DNA from: Whitmania pigra | Taxonomy: Eukaryota; Annelida; Clitellata; Hirudinida; Haemopidae | DNA length: 64,000 nt | Assembly: GCA_021613335.1 (NCBI GenBank) | Contig: JAJTWR010000162.1 | Span: 1-64,000, forward strand | Reading direction: 5' to 3' | In this document: one piece after another, positions 16,951 to 26,977 of the stretch | Numbering within the stretch: the stretch's first letter is position 1 | Layout: each line of letters begins with the position of its first letter | Position numbers and translations under genes: made by a program | Notes under the pieces: model-generated | Seen by the model: only the letters and a program-made list of their open reading frames with translations | Database searches by the model: none | What the model was told of the DNA's origin: nothing

Positions 16951-18186
16951 CAGGGTCAACGCATAAAAATATCAAAAAATCAGTGGTGTTTCCACATAAT
17001 GTTGATTTCCTGTTGAGAGATGCCGCTGTGTTTTATGGTCGGTCGATGGTATCATTGCGTTTATTATGGCACAGACAAAAACCTCCCTGCACGCTTATTT
17101 CGAGCAATTTCCTGATTACCGCGTAAATCGCAACAAGAAGCATCTGCTGAGCGAGATTATCATCCTTTCTATCGTTGCCGTGCTTTGCGGATCAGAGTCA
17201 TGGGATGCCATAGAATCCTACGGCAAGACTAAACTGGGCTTTTTGAGAAGTTTCCTGAAACTTCCGGGCGGCATTCCCTCGCACGATACCATTAATTGGG
17301 TCTTAAGTAACCTCCGCCCCAAACTGTTCGAAAAGATGTTTGTGGAATGGGTTGGGGGCTTAAAGAACGAACACATCAAAAAAGAGGTCATCAGCATAGA
17401 CGGCAAGAGCATCAGGGGTTCAAGAGATCGTTTCCATGGGCAGGGCGCAATCCATATGGTGAGCGTCTGGGCGGCCAACAACGAGCTGGTACTGGGACAG
17501 TTGAAAGTGGGAGAAAAGAGCAATGAGATTGCCGCCATCCCCCTGTTGCTGGAGCTGTTGGATATCTGGGGCAGCATCGTTACCATAGATGCCATCGGCA
17601 CACAGGTGGGCATTGCCGAGCAGATCATAGCCGGCCAGGCAGATTATATCCTTTCGGTAAAGGCAAACCAGCGGGAACTGCTCGAGTGAATCTCCGAAAG
17701 GTTTGAAAAACAGGCGCCCGCATCTGCCGATACGACCATCGAAAAGGGGCATGGCCGTATTGAAAGCCGCAAGTGCGAAGTGATCACTGACCTGAGCTTT
17801 ATCGACAGCAGTGTTTTCTGGAAAGGAATACAGTCTGTGATACGGATAACGTCTACCCGGGAGTTGAACAACAAGACGACCACAGAGATGCGTTACTATA
17901 TCAGTAGCCTTGCCCAAGAGGCATCCCATTTCAACACCTATATCCGCCAACATTGGGGCGTAGAAAACAAGCTGCACTGGTCGCTCGACATGGTCTTCAA
18001 CGAGGACAGGCAGCGCAAAAGAACCAAAAATGCTGCCGACAACTTCTCCTATATCCGAAAAATAGGACTGAACCTGCTCAAAAAGAACAAATCAAAGAGG
18101 TCCTTGGTAACCAAAAGGCTAAAGGCGGGATGGGATGACAGATTCTTGTTGCAACTTTTTAACCAATTTTAAATGCGTTGACCCTG
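16951..18186 (+). mobile_element. ISAs1-family insertion sequence
   Basis: A 1236-bp element bounded by perfect 14-bp terminal inverted repeats (CAGGGTCAACGCAT at 16951-16964; its complement at 18173-18186). It holds one transposase gene interrupted by an in-frame TGA. No target-site duplication is visible next to the ends, so one flank has been rearranged since insertion. Its right end cuts a J-like gene. GC content is clearly higher than around it. Confidence 0.88.
17066..18172 (+). pseudogene. ISAs1-family DDE transposase with one in-frame stop
   Basis: From ATG 17066 the frame encodes the ISAs1 N-terminal DUF4338/DDE_Tnp_1-associated domain (YFEQFPDYRVNRNKKHLLSE), then the first catalytic block VISIDGKSIRGS and the second VTIDAIGTQVGIAEQI. 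A TGA at 17687-17689 ends it, but the very same frame continues from ISERFEKQ through the third block YIRQHWGVENKLHWSLDMVF (catalytic Glu) to TAA at 18170-18172. All catalytic residues are thus present and a single codon separates two parts (about 207 and 160 residues). An Arg CGA to TGA transition would explain it. Recently inactivated, or possibly read through at low level. Confidence 0.88.
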
Positions 18187-18831
18187 CGGCTTTGGCAGCA
18201 AAGTCATAATCTTTCAGATATTCTACTAGTTTTGCGAGTTTTTCATTGCCAATGTTCTCAAATATGGTTTTAAGAAAATTTAATTGGATTTCCTTTTTTG
18301 AAACTTTGTATGTTTCATCTACAACATTTTTTACGAACTCGTCAAAATAATCACTCTCAATAAACTTTATGTTAGCCATCACAGCTCCTACAAACGAGCC
18401 TTGATCAGTTATCATTGCTAAAATTGCTCGATTGTAAAATGCGGAAAAGTTCCTCGCTGTTACGTCATTCCAGTATCTTTTATCATCTTCAATTTTTACT
18501 GCCAACTTGTCCCAAATCTGATAAGCAGTTCTAGTGTCTCCGTTTTTCAGGGCTTCAAAAGCGGGTTCGTCGGTTATGGTATCCTCTTTATAAAACCAAA
18601 AGAGCGCAGCAATCATTTTATCGCTGTCCAAATTCAATTTTGATACAGAATTTTCTACATCTGAAATAGTTCGGGGTAGTTCTCCGAGTATTGGAAAACT
18701 ATAATCTTCGCCAGGTTCTTGTTCGGCTTCGATATATTGTTTAAGTCGTCTTACCTTCGGTCTTGTTCTATTGTTGTTGATCCAACAAGTAGTCCCGTAA
18801 TACGGTAAGGATTATTTAGTATTGATTTCAT
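18187..18831 (-). pseudogene. J-domain-like (DnaJ-related) protein, frameshifted and cut by ISAs1
   Basis: The start ATG at 18831 begins MKSILNNPYRITGLLVGST, the N-terminus of a Bacteroidota J-like family; a frameshift near 18745 moves to a second frame with VRRLKQYIEAEQEPGED, then PILGELPRTISDV, KMIAALFWFYKED and ALKNGDTRTAYQIWDKLA. The reading stays open to the ISAs1 inverted repeat at 18186, where the remaining C-terminus is lost and 20 or so IS-encoded residues are appended. So it is broken twice. Role unknown; the family is mostly found as single genes. Confidence 0.65.
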
Positions 18832-18952
18832 TATAATATTCTACGGCCAGGCAATTTATATGCGTTTTATTTGGTTTCGTTACGATTTTCCGTAAAATAA
18901 AAATAAATAACGTGTGCGGGCCGAAACTATGATTGAGAAAATCAAATATAAA

Positions 18953-19000
18953 TTTTTTCCCTGACCTCCGCTTTTTTGTGAGGAAGGATCAGGGAAAAAA
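18953..19000 (-). terminator. Strong hairpin terminator after the IS481 transposase
   Basis: TTTTTTCCCTGA (18953-18964) pairs perfectly with TCAGGGAAAAAA (18989-19000), with further pairing inside (CCTCC/GGAAGG). It starts right after the transposase stop and has T-runs on either strand, so it can end transcription in both directions. Confidence 0.75.
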
Positions 19001-19744
19001 TTATGTTGGGAGAAGCTTGTTGCGCAATATTTCGTATGGCATTTTTCCTTTGAGAGCCGCATTAGGTCGATGGCAGTTATAAAACATCTCCCATTCTTTT
19101 AGTTTTTTTTCTATGTCAATATCATCGGTATATTCAATGAGCTGATAAAATTCCTGTTGATCGGTAAGATGAGATCGTTCAACCTTCCCATTAAGATGAG
19201 GGCTGGCTTTTTTGATATAAACATGACGTATGCCAGGATCTTCGCAGCGCCAATGGAAAAGCGACTGAAATTCATGCTCCTTATCTGTTTGGATGGTATG
19301 TACTCTAAAGGGAAATTTACTGAGGACATAGTTAATAAAATCAATAGCGTGTTTCCGGCTATGCCTGGCGCGGGCCTGGGTCGCGTCATCTATGGCGGTA
19401 TATTGGAATCTTTTCACCTCTTTACTGTCCTTGTCAGTGAAAAATAAAAATTTAACGTCAACCTGGGTCCTATGCCCAGAAACCTGCTTCTGGTATCTAT
19501 TAAACTGCTCCATCGATCTCTTTCGCTGATTCCTAGGCAACTTGTTGATGCCGTGCCGTTTAAGAACTCCGTATACGCCGCATGGAGTGACTTTTATATC
19601 ATGATATCGTTTTAGGCTCCGGGAAATACGCAGCTGACCAAGGTGGTAGCTCTTTCTCAAATACAGAATCTTTTCCTCGATCTCAGCGGCTACCCTTATT
19701 TTAGGATTTTCCGGACAATTAATATCATAAATTTTTTTTTGCAA
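19001..19744 (-). pseudogene. IS481-family transposase, N-terminus missing
   Basis: 247 residues with the retroviral-integrase-type core: HRTQVDVKFL (first Asp), HTIQTDKEHEFQSLF (second Asp; NG at the usual place is replaced by KEH), LNGKVERSH (Glu). A winged-helix segment (LGQLRISRSLKRYHDIKV) is present, but the first ~80 residues with the N-terminal helix-turn-helix of the family are not. Terminal inverted repeats were not found. Probably a 5'-deleted, inactive copy, though the core is intact. Confidence 0.75.
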
Positions 19745-19860
19745 GCAAGCAAAAATGAACCAGCAGAAAACTTATAGCTAATACGAAATTCAACTTTTTA
19801 AACTGTCTTGTTTTCATATTTCAAAGCAATTATTGATTTCATTTGAGATAGCTTCAAAAC

Positions 19861-20793
19861 TTAAGGATGCAATTTTTTTTCACGTAAATACATTAAAAGC
19901 TCTTTGGGTCTGTCAGTTTGAATGATAGTTGCACCATGTTGTATGAGCCAATCCCAGCTATCTTTCGGGTTGTTTTGTTCTACTGCAATATCATCTTCAT
20001 GACTCGCACATAAAGCTGCCCATAATGAATTCATATAAATTTTTATTTTGTTTTCTTTGATGAGTTCAGAATGTTGTATAAATCGTGAAGTATCATTTGA
20101 AAAGACAACTTCTATTATTTTGGGGCGAAATTGGATATAATCTTCCACCTCCGCTACAGATATTTTATTTACATCAACTACAGGTTTTAAAGGAATTTGT
20201 GATAACAATTCGCCATAATCTTTTTTGTTTTCTACTAGGTTTTTTTCACTATTCATTATTACCTGTCGCAACGTTCCTGTACGGTTCAATACTTCTACAA
20301 CTTGCTTGTAATAAGGATAACACTTATCTATATTTATAACCATCTTTCCTTTGGCTTCAAGCATATACTCTTCAAATGTTGGGATTAGATGTTTTGTTGG
20401 CCCGCCATGAGCACTTTTTAGCGTTAGTTTTTTCAGAGAATCCAGAGTAAAGTCGTTCACATTACCTTTTCCACTCATTGTTCTGTCAATCGTTTTATCG
20501 TGCATTAAAACAAGCACACTGTCTTTCGTCATTTTCAAATCTATTTCAACTATATCCACGCCCATTTCAATGCAATTTTTCAATGCCTGCACAGAGTTTT
20601 CCGGCGTATTGCGCCAATCGCCACGATGAGCTACCACCAATACATTTTTGCTTATTGGATTATTAATCTCCTTTAACACCCAATTAAAATGATTTCGAAT
20701 TTGAAAATCAGCTACCTGTTTTTTCGACTGCGTAATGCCATAAGAAGATAACAATAAGAGGTAGGTACAAAAGCAAATTTCTAATCTTTTCAT
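19861..20793 (-). CDS. Exported glycerophosphodiester phosphodiesterase 1
   Basis: A 310-residue GDPD-family enzyme with a signal peptide (residues 1-20). The metal/catalytic motifs are VVAHRGDWRNTPENS (about residue 55), IVEIDLKMTKD and VLMHDKTIDRTM, and the C-terminal TDRPKELLMYL is also typical. It hydrolyses glycerophosphodiesters to glycerol-3-phosphate and an alcohol, here in the periplasm or outside. It is the last gene of the minus-strand Sus-like locus, 81 bp after the lectin gene. Confidence 0.88.
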   Translation of the reverse strand: MKRLEICFCTYLLLLSSYGITQSKKQVADFQIRNHFNWVLKEINNPISKNVLVVAHRGDWRNTPENSVQALKNCIEMGVDIVEIDLKMTKDSVLVLMHDKTIDRTMSGKGNVNDFTLDSLKKLTLKSAHGGPTKHLIPTFEEYMLEAKGKMVINIDKCYPYYKQVVEVLNRTGTLRQVIMNSEKNLVENKKDYGELLSQIPLKPVVDVNKISVAEVEDYIQFRPKIIEVVFSNDTSRFIQHSELIKENKIKIYMNSLWAALCASHEDDIAVEQNNPKDSWDWLIQHGATIIQTDRPKELLMYLREKKLHP

Positions 20794-20874
20794 TTCACCC
20801 TTTTTTATACTATTTTGTTAGTAATAAGTCTATAGTACACATCTAAGCACGGTTATAATGATTGATAAAATATT

Positions 20875-23499
20875 TTAATGAACCATGATCTTAGAACAAC
20901 TGATTAATTCTCCGGTCGACTTAGTGGCTTTAAGTATGTATACACTGTTATTAACCGCACCTAGTTGTAACGAAACTTTTTGTGGCCCTTTCAAAATATT
21001 TTGTGATTGAGTAGATACTACTTTTCCAGTCAGATCAATCAGATCAAATTTTACCACAGCATCTTTATCCATCAAAAAACTTATATTAATATTGCCATTA
21101 CTCGGATTAGGATACACTATAAATTGGTTATTTTGAGTTGAATCATTATTAATGGCTCGTTCTGCGATCAGGTTATTGGTAGCCTGTACAGGAAGAACAG
21201 AAGGATTGACTTCTTCAAAAATCCATTGACTCAATCCCCCCTCAACACTATTATCATTATCACAACAATTTCGAAGCCAATATTTGCCACCATCCAGTAC
21301 CAAACGGGCATATTTCATTGAATACGCAGAAGCTATTCTAAGATATCCTTTAGAATCATTATATATATACCAATCCTGATTAAGCTTATCTTCACTACCA
21401 ATATGGTAGGTGCCGATACTGGAATTATCCTGGATATAATAATGATCCAAATCCCAAGCTTTCGCATGTGGTTCAATATTTACTTGAAATATCATTACTG
21501 ATCTTGGATGTTTATAATCAGGATATTCATGCTTGTACACATAAAAAACGCCTAACTCAGTTTTATCCCCACCATAAAGATTCTCAAATCCTGATCCTGA
21601 ATTAGTTGTTAAATAATTTGATGTATTTACATTTTTTATGCGAAATTTATTATATACACCTTCGCTATAATGGAATTGAATTTTTTCAAAATTTATCCAT
21701 TGAGCATTATCGCTTCCTAAACCGGATTGTTTTATATAGGCTCCGGAAGCCCTTGATCCATTCTCCACTGCACAAAATTTCATGTGTTTTAAATTCGCTA
21801 TTCTGTAAAAACCCTGCGTATCTTTCCATATTATATATTGGCCTTCATCGGCATTTTTATCATCCCCGGTAACTAGCAAAGTACCATCATCCCAACTCCA
21901 GGATTGGGGAACTAAATAATTGCCGGCGTTCAACCAATTACTCCATGCCCATCCAGGAGGCCAATCCCAATACTGATCAGCCAAATTTATACTTCTGAGT
22001 TTATATGATCGCCATTGGTCATTATTATGAGCAACCGCTTTCAATTGCCATATGTTTTTGCAGCCGGAGGCATCCTCTGTTCTTTGTTGCGCCCTAAACT
22101 CAAAATAATTATATATTCCAGGTCTTGTATAATATGTCAGATCCCCCTGAGAAAAATAATGACCGCTTTTTTTGTTCTGGAACCGATAATAATCTTCATC
22201 AAAAGGTTTCAGGTTTACTTCTTCTATTAGCCAACTTCCTGAGCCATCTGACTGAGGCGATGTTCTTGCACGTACCCGTGCATCTTCTGCTGTAGAGCCG
22301 TTATCGGTAGCTAACCATGTGCCAGTTAAATAGTTTCGTATTTGACAAGTGCCATCTGATTGTCTTTGAAAGTACCATTTTGCATTATCATCCCACGCTC
22401 CATAGGTACCCACCCGTGCATTATCAAAAGTGCTTCTCCAATATACATTCAAACATTTTTGGTTACCATATTCTCCCAACCATTGAATATAATCCGCTCC
22501 ACTAGTAGGGAAATTTATTTTCCATAAACAAGTTGCGCCTGCTCTATCTTCATGCCTTATCATGGCATCTTTATCTGTTCTTGCATCAACACCATAATCA
22601 GCTGTAAGATATGTTTTCGACTTTACATTTTTAAGTCGGTACACCCCCCATGTTCTACCATGAGGTTTTTCTATATTATATAATCGCTCTACCTGATTAA
22701 TATCTAAACTATCAGCGTACACTTTAAAATCATCGATATAATCTGGCCGATTATACCGTGAGTTGTCATAATCACCTATACCCCAAAATGTAGCGGCAGA
22801 CAAATCTTGAGAAGGGAAATGATTAGTAGCCCACACTGTTTCCTCCCCTGCTGTTTTCATATACACTCTGGTACTTTGAGGCGTAAGAGAAATTACAAAA
22901 AAGACCCATTGATTTTTGCAATAATTGATGCTCATGGGAAACCATAACCAATATGGAAATTCTTTCGTATCGGTTGTTATATTGGAAGGAATATATCTTG
23001 TAATTTGCATATTGCCGGAGGACTTTTCAACATATCCCGAAGCAAATGCTAAATTAAGAAGACGCTTGCGAGTGATAACAGATCCAGATGCCGCAAAAAA
23101 GAAATTTTTTTTGAGTGGCGGGACTATACCAACATCAACCTTTGCCCAAAATGTAACGGAATATCTTCTATTAGGAATATCTGCACTATTAAAAAATTCA
23201 GGAGTTTCTATGAAAGGATTTGTGGAGGCATGCAACATAAGATCAGCAGCTCCGGTAGGGTTCCCAAACCTATCGGTTCCCCCTACAATCGTACCATGTG
23301 CAATACCATTTTTTTGATTGATTATTTCGTTAGTCTGACCGTTATCCAATGGATAATATCGAATAGGATTAGGAAGCTGTTGAGCATCAGCTATAGTGCC
23401 AGCAGACAATAGTATACATAAAAGAATGATGTAACTATTAGAAAAAAAGCTATGACGTCTTGTTATATTTAGAGTAGATTTTTTTATGATAAACTGCAT
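20875..23499 (-). CDS. T9SS-exported LamG/ricin-like lectin protein
   Basis: 874 residues. A signal peptide ends near ADAQQ (40). Residues about 45-275 form a concanavalin/LamG fold (IRYYPLDNGQTNE, RRYSVTFWAKVD, YIDDFKVYADSLD). Residues 280-760 hold several RICIN-like repeats of the GVYRLKNVKSKTYLTADYG / GQYIIWKDTQGFYRIANLKH type with many W and N residues. The last 80 residues (QFIVYPNPSNGNINISFLMD ... VYILKATKSTGELIS) are a type A T9SS sorting domain. So it is secreted through the type IX system to the cell surface and probably binds carbohydrate. It lies between two GDPD genes, suggesting it presents the same substrate. Confidence 0.85.
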   Translation of the reverse strand: MQFIIKKSTLNITRRHSFFSNSYIILLCILLSAGTIADAQQLPNPIRYYPLDNGQTNEIINQKNGIAHGTIVGGTDRFGNPTGAADLMLHASTNPFIETPEFFNSADIPNRRYSVTFWAKVDVGIVPPLKKNFFFAASGSVITRKRLLNLAFASGYVEKSSGNMQITRYIPSNITTDTKEFPYWLWFPMSINYCKNQWVFFVISLTPQSTRVYMKTAGEETVWATNHFPSQDLSAATFWGIGDYDNSRYNRPDYIDDFKVYADSLDINQVERLYNIEKPHGRTWGVYRLKNVKSKTYLTADYGVDARTDKDAMIRHEDRAGATCLWKINFPTSGADYIQWLGEYGNQKCLNVYWRSTFDNARVGTYGAWDDNAKWYFQRQSDGTCQIRNYLTGTWLATDNGSTAEDARVRARTSPQSDGSGSWLIEEVNLKPFDEDYYRFQNKKSGHYFSQGDLTYYTRPGIYNYFEFRAQQRTEDASGCKNIWQLKAVAHNNDQWRSYKLRSINLADQYWDWPPGWAWSNWLNAGNYLVPQSWSWDDGTLLVTGDDKNADEGQYIIWKDTQGFYRIANLKHMKFCAVENGSRASGAYIKQSGLGSDNAQWINFEKIQFHYSEGVYNKFRIKNVNTSNYLTTNSGSGFENLYGGDKTELGVFYVYKHEYPDYKHPRSVMIFQVNIEPHAKAWDLDHYYIQDNSSIGTYHIGSEDKLNQDWYIYNDSKGYLRIASAYSMKYARLVLDGGKYWLRNCCDNDNSVEGGLSQWIFEEVNPSVLPVQATNNLIAERAINNDSTQNNQFIVYPNPSNGNINISFLMDKDAVVKFDLIDLTGKVVSTQSQNILKGPQKVSLQLGAVNNSVYILKATKSTGELISCSKIMVH

Positions 23500-23547
23500 T
23501 TAGATGAAGTGTTGATAAAAAACTGATACAAAACTCCGAATAAGGAT

Positions 23548-24567
23548 CTATCGCAATCTTCGTTTACCGATCGCATTCAAATAATCAATCCATAAATCAG
23601 GTCTGTCACTTACAATAAAATTGGGGTGTTTGCTCATTATCCAATCCCAATCACCACGGCCATCGTTCAAAGGACCTGAACTTCCATCGTTTTTAAAATA
23701 GTATTTCCTTATAATTGTAGCACAGGTTTTTGCATCTTCAGCCAACACACCCTCGGGTACTTCAGGCCAAAAAGTATATTGACCCACCCACATATTGTTA
23801 TTATGAGCTTTTTGGATGTAAGGAATTAACGGATCAGAATCTTGCTTATAAACCAATTCTATTCCGAAAATTTTACCTGTTGAGATATATTTACTGATTA
23901 TTGTAGGATAATCTTGTGTAGCATATATTACGGGAGTAAAAATACAATCGTCAAGTGTTACCCCAACCTGTTGAATGGCTTCCATAAATTTTTCGAAAAC
24001 AATATTACCTGGTACTTTTATAACAATTTGATTTAACACTCCAATTTCCTTAGCCATTTGTAACGACTTTTTTAAATCAGCTAAGTAAATATCACCTGCA
24101 TCCTTAATATCAAAATTAATAACAACTCTATTTTTTAAATATGTAAGAGCCTCCTTTACCGTCATTATTTTATAAATTGTTGGTTTACCCAACCGATCTT
24201 TTAAAGTAACATCTTTAATCTGGTTATAAGTAAAGGAACGTAACTGACCCGTTAAATTGGTCATCCTGTTTAAACATAAATCGTGGTATATCATCAATGT
24301 CCCATCAGCCGTAGCTCTAACGTCTATCTCAACCATATCAACGCCTTTTATTATAGCATTGTCAAAAGCTTTCCAAGTATTTTCGGGGTAATTCTCCCAA
24401 TATCCTCTATGACCTGATACCATTATATAATTAGGATAATTCCTAAAATTCTTAAACATTTCCATTATTTTAGGAATAGGGACAGATGAAACCGGCAACT
24501 GCTGTGGAAATAACTGAGAGTACTGAAACAGCAAAAGCAACAGGGAAAAAACTGTTTTCTTTTTCAT
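23548..24567 (-). CDS. Exported glycerophosphodiester phosphodiesterase 2
   Basis: A 339-residue protein with signal peptide (residues 1-22) and a GDPD domain: VSGHRGYWENYPENTWKAF, MVEIDVRATADGTLMIYHDL and IVSDRPDLWIDYL in family order. It shares little beyond these motifs with the enzyme at 19861, so the two are ancient paralogues, perhaps for different head groups. Between the HAD gene (68 bp upstream) and the lectin gene (48 bp downstream), on one likely transcript. Confidence 0.88.
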   Translation of the reverse strand: MKKKTVFSLLLLLFQYSQLFPQQLPVSSVPIPKIMEMFKNFRNYPNYIMVSGHRGYWENYPENTWKAFDNAIIKGVDMVEIDVRATADGTLMIYHDLCLNRMTNLTGQLRSFTYNQIKDVTLKDRLGKPTIYKIMTVKEALTYLKNRVVINFDIKDAGDIYLADLKKSLQMAKEIGVLNQIVIKVPGNIVFEKFMEAIQQVGVTLDDCIFTPVIYATQDYPTIISKYISTGKIFGIELVYKQDSDPLIPYIQKAHNNNMWVGQYTFWPEVPEGVLAEDAKTCATIIRKYYFKNDGSSGPLNDGRGDWDWIMSKHPNFIVSDRPDLWIDYLNAIGKRRLR

Positions 24568-24635
24568 ATATTAATTTTTATCAATAAGAGTATGATTTAT
24601 GCAAACCTCCCAAAAAAACTATAACAACTTAAGAT

Positions 24636-25239
24636 CTAAACAATTATTTTCAACTTCTTACTCAATTTTTCTTTTACCTGCTCAATATTTTCATACACAA
24701 TCCCATTCATTTGTATTTGCCGAGCAGCCCTTATGTTTTCTATTTTGTCATCAATAAAAACAACTTCCTGTGGCTGTAGTCCCAATCTGTCCAACGCAAT
24801 ACGAAAAATTTTCTCATCCGGTTTTACCGTCTTCTCTACACAAGAGAAAACAACCGTATCAAAATATTGCTGATTATTCTGCTCATTGAAATACTCAACC
24901 GCAGGCATTTCCGTATTTGAAATAAATCCGGTTTTTAAACCAGCCTTCTTTATTTTTTTCAGTAGATCATAAGTTTCTGCCTTGTTAATAAATGATTCTT
25001 GAACAGCTTTTTTCCAAATGCCGTCTATTGCAGGAAACGAAAGATTTAAATCACTACAGATACACCTCCATAACTCTGTCTCTTCAATTTCGGCTTTTTG
25101 AAAAGCTTCTAAATACTTTCCAAAACATAATTAGTTTAGAAACGGTTGTGTTCAAATGCCTGGCACAACAATTCATTAAACCCTCATCAGGGTTCTCTAT
25201 TAATACTCCTCCCCAATCAAATAAAACAGCTTTAATCAT
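24636..25239 (-). pseudogene. HAD-family phosphatase, frameshifted
   Basis: From ATG 25239 the frame opens with IKAVLFDWGGVLIEN (HAD motif I region), then a frameshift near 25120 moves to a second frame that carries the cap helices, GLKTGFISNTEMP (motif II), VKPDEKIFRIAL (motif III Lys) and EVVFIDDKIENIRAA (motif IV). Total length 604 bp, not a multiple of three. Without the shift it would be a normal ~200-residue haloacid-dehalogenase-like hydrolase that could dephosphorylate glycerol phosphate or a sugar phosphate from the GDPD reaction. No signal peptide, so cytoplasmic. Confidence 0.8.
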
Positions 25240-25277
25240 AAAATCATATTATCATTCAATTTGAAAAGAAACGAACA

Positions 25278-26959
25278 TTAGTAATTTGGATTTTGCTTTA
25301 ATGTGCCTTTACTTAAATCTATTTCAATTTGAGGAATAGGCAGATACTCATGTTTATTAAGGGTGAAAGAAGCTGTACTTAAATAACTCCTCTTCGCTTT
25401 TTCTGAATTAAAATAAGCATTGATAACTGTAGCAGCATCACCCCATCTTACTAAATCAAAAAAACGATGTCCCTCAAGGTTCAGTTCCAGACGGCGCTCT
25501 GCCTTCAACGCCTTAATCGCTTCGGGATAACCACCAACAAATGGTACGACATAAGGTTCTACTTTATACGTTGCAGCATCGCCGGTGGCTGGAGCCAATT
25601 TTTGTACTTTCCGGCTGTTCTTAGCCCTGTTCCTGATTTGATTGATGAGGATAATTCCACCATCAATATCACCTATTTCTATTAGTGCTTCTGCTTTCCA
25701 TAATAAAATATCGGCATATCTAATAATGTAATAATTCAAATCAGTAATGCCCTGATTACTTCTGTCGAAATGAGTTGAACCAGGCGAAACCATTTTCTTC
25801 TTTGGACTAAAATCGCCGTAAACAGCATTACCTCTTGTCCAGTTTGCTTTGTAGGCTTCTTTGCTGTAATCTAAGAAAGGAATCCCAATTCTTGCGATAC
25901 TGAAATCAAGACGTGGATCAATATTGTCTGCAGCAACCACATTCACATCACTATATGCAGGTAAACCGGCTGCCGTAGTTTTAAAGAAATTCACCAGGTT
26001 CTGGCTCGGACGGTGAAACCCTTGTGCCTCTGCCGAATAACCGTTACCAGCAGGTGTAGCAATACGATTTAATCTATCGCCAACTGAACCATTCTTATTG
26101 GTGGTAGCCCCATCGTTAATGGAATGCTGTACAGCAAAAATCATCTCACTACCATTTTCGTTTTCGCTAGTAAATACATCAGAATAATTGGGCAGTAAAC
26201 TAAAGCCGCCTTTTAATATTACAGTATCTGCAGCATCCCTTGTCAAATCCCACTTCTTTTGAAAAATATATGTTTTACATAAGTAAGCCCATGCAGCATA
26301 TCTTGTAGGTCTTCCCGGTTCAGAGCCTTTGGTAGCAGGAAGAATATTTAATCCTGCTTTGAAATCATCTTCAATTTTTTGCCAAAACTGGGCATCGGAG
26401 AGAACGTCGTTCGGAACATAGTAATCTTTTTTTTCCGTAGCTGTTTCATCAATATATGCAGGCTTATTGAAAAGTTTTTTTAATTCAAAATAATAATGAC
26501 CTCTTAAGAATTTTGCTTCTGCAATGCGTTGTTGACGAAGCTGATCTGTAAACCCTGTTGCCTCATTGATAATTTTTAAAACGCTGTTACAACGTTTTAT
26601 GCCTTCATATAAACAACTCCATTTTCTTTGAGCATCTAGGTTTGTTGAATTTAAACTGGAAAAAACTTCTAAGTCGTGAATATTTACCTGGTCTGTTGTA
26701 CCCGAAGAACCTTTATAAGCATCGCCGCTTCTTACATCACCAAATGACCAATTTGAGCCGGGAGAATTATATGCTTCACCACCATCGAACTGACCATTCA
26801 AAATGTGGTAAGCCCCAATGAGCAAAGACTCTACGCCTTCTTTTGTTTTTAATTGGTTAAGAGATAATTCTCCAACAGGTTTTGTTCCAAGTATTTCTTA
26901 CAACCGCTAAAGATGGCTGATATTAATAGAACTGATATTATTATCATTGACTTTTTCAT
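25278..26959 (-). pseudogene. SusD/RagB-family outer-membrane binding lipoprotein, frameshifted
   Basis: Starts at ATG 26959 with a lipoprotein signal (lipobox IFSGC). After about 25 codons, near 26885, one base is missing in an A-run, and the rest continues in another frame for 515+ residues: ESLLIGAYHILNGQ, EAKFLRGHYYFELKKLF (SusD_RagB hallmark), GRPTRYAAWAYLCKTYI, YYIIRYADILLWKAEAL, ALKAERRLELNLEGHRFFDL and YLPIPQIEIDLSKG. All later features of the family are intact. It should bind the substrate at the surface and hand it to the SusC channel. The shift may be a sequencing error or real decay. Confidence 0.88.
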
Positions 26960-26977
26960 GTAATAAAATTTGAAAGA

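Noticed and set aside
17687..17689. Selenocysteine or other recoding of the TGA in the ISAs1 transposase
   Set aside because: No selenocysteine-type hairpin follows and the family has no such residue; a simple nonsense mutation is more likely.
17218..17977. Open frames on the minus strand within the ISAs1 transposase
   Set aside because: They are antisense to conserved transposase motifs and show no family resemblance; high GC leaves the opposite strand open.
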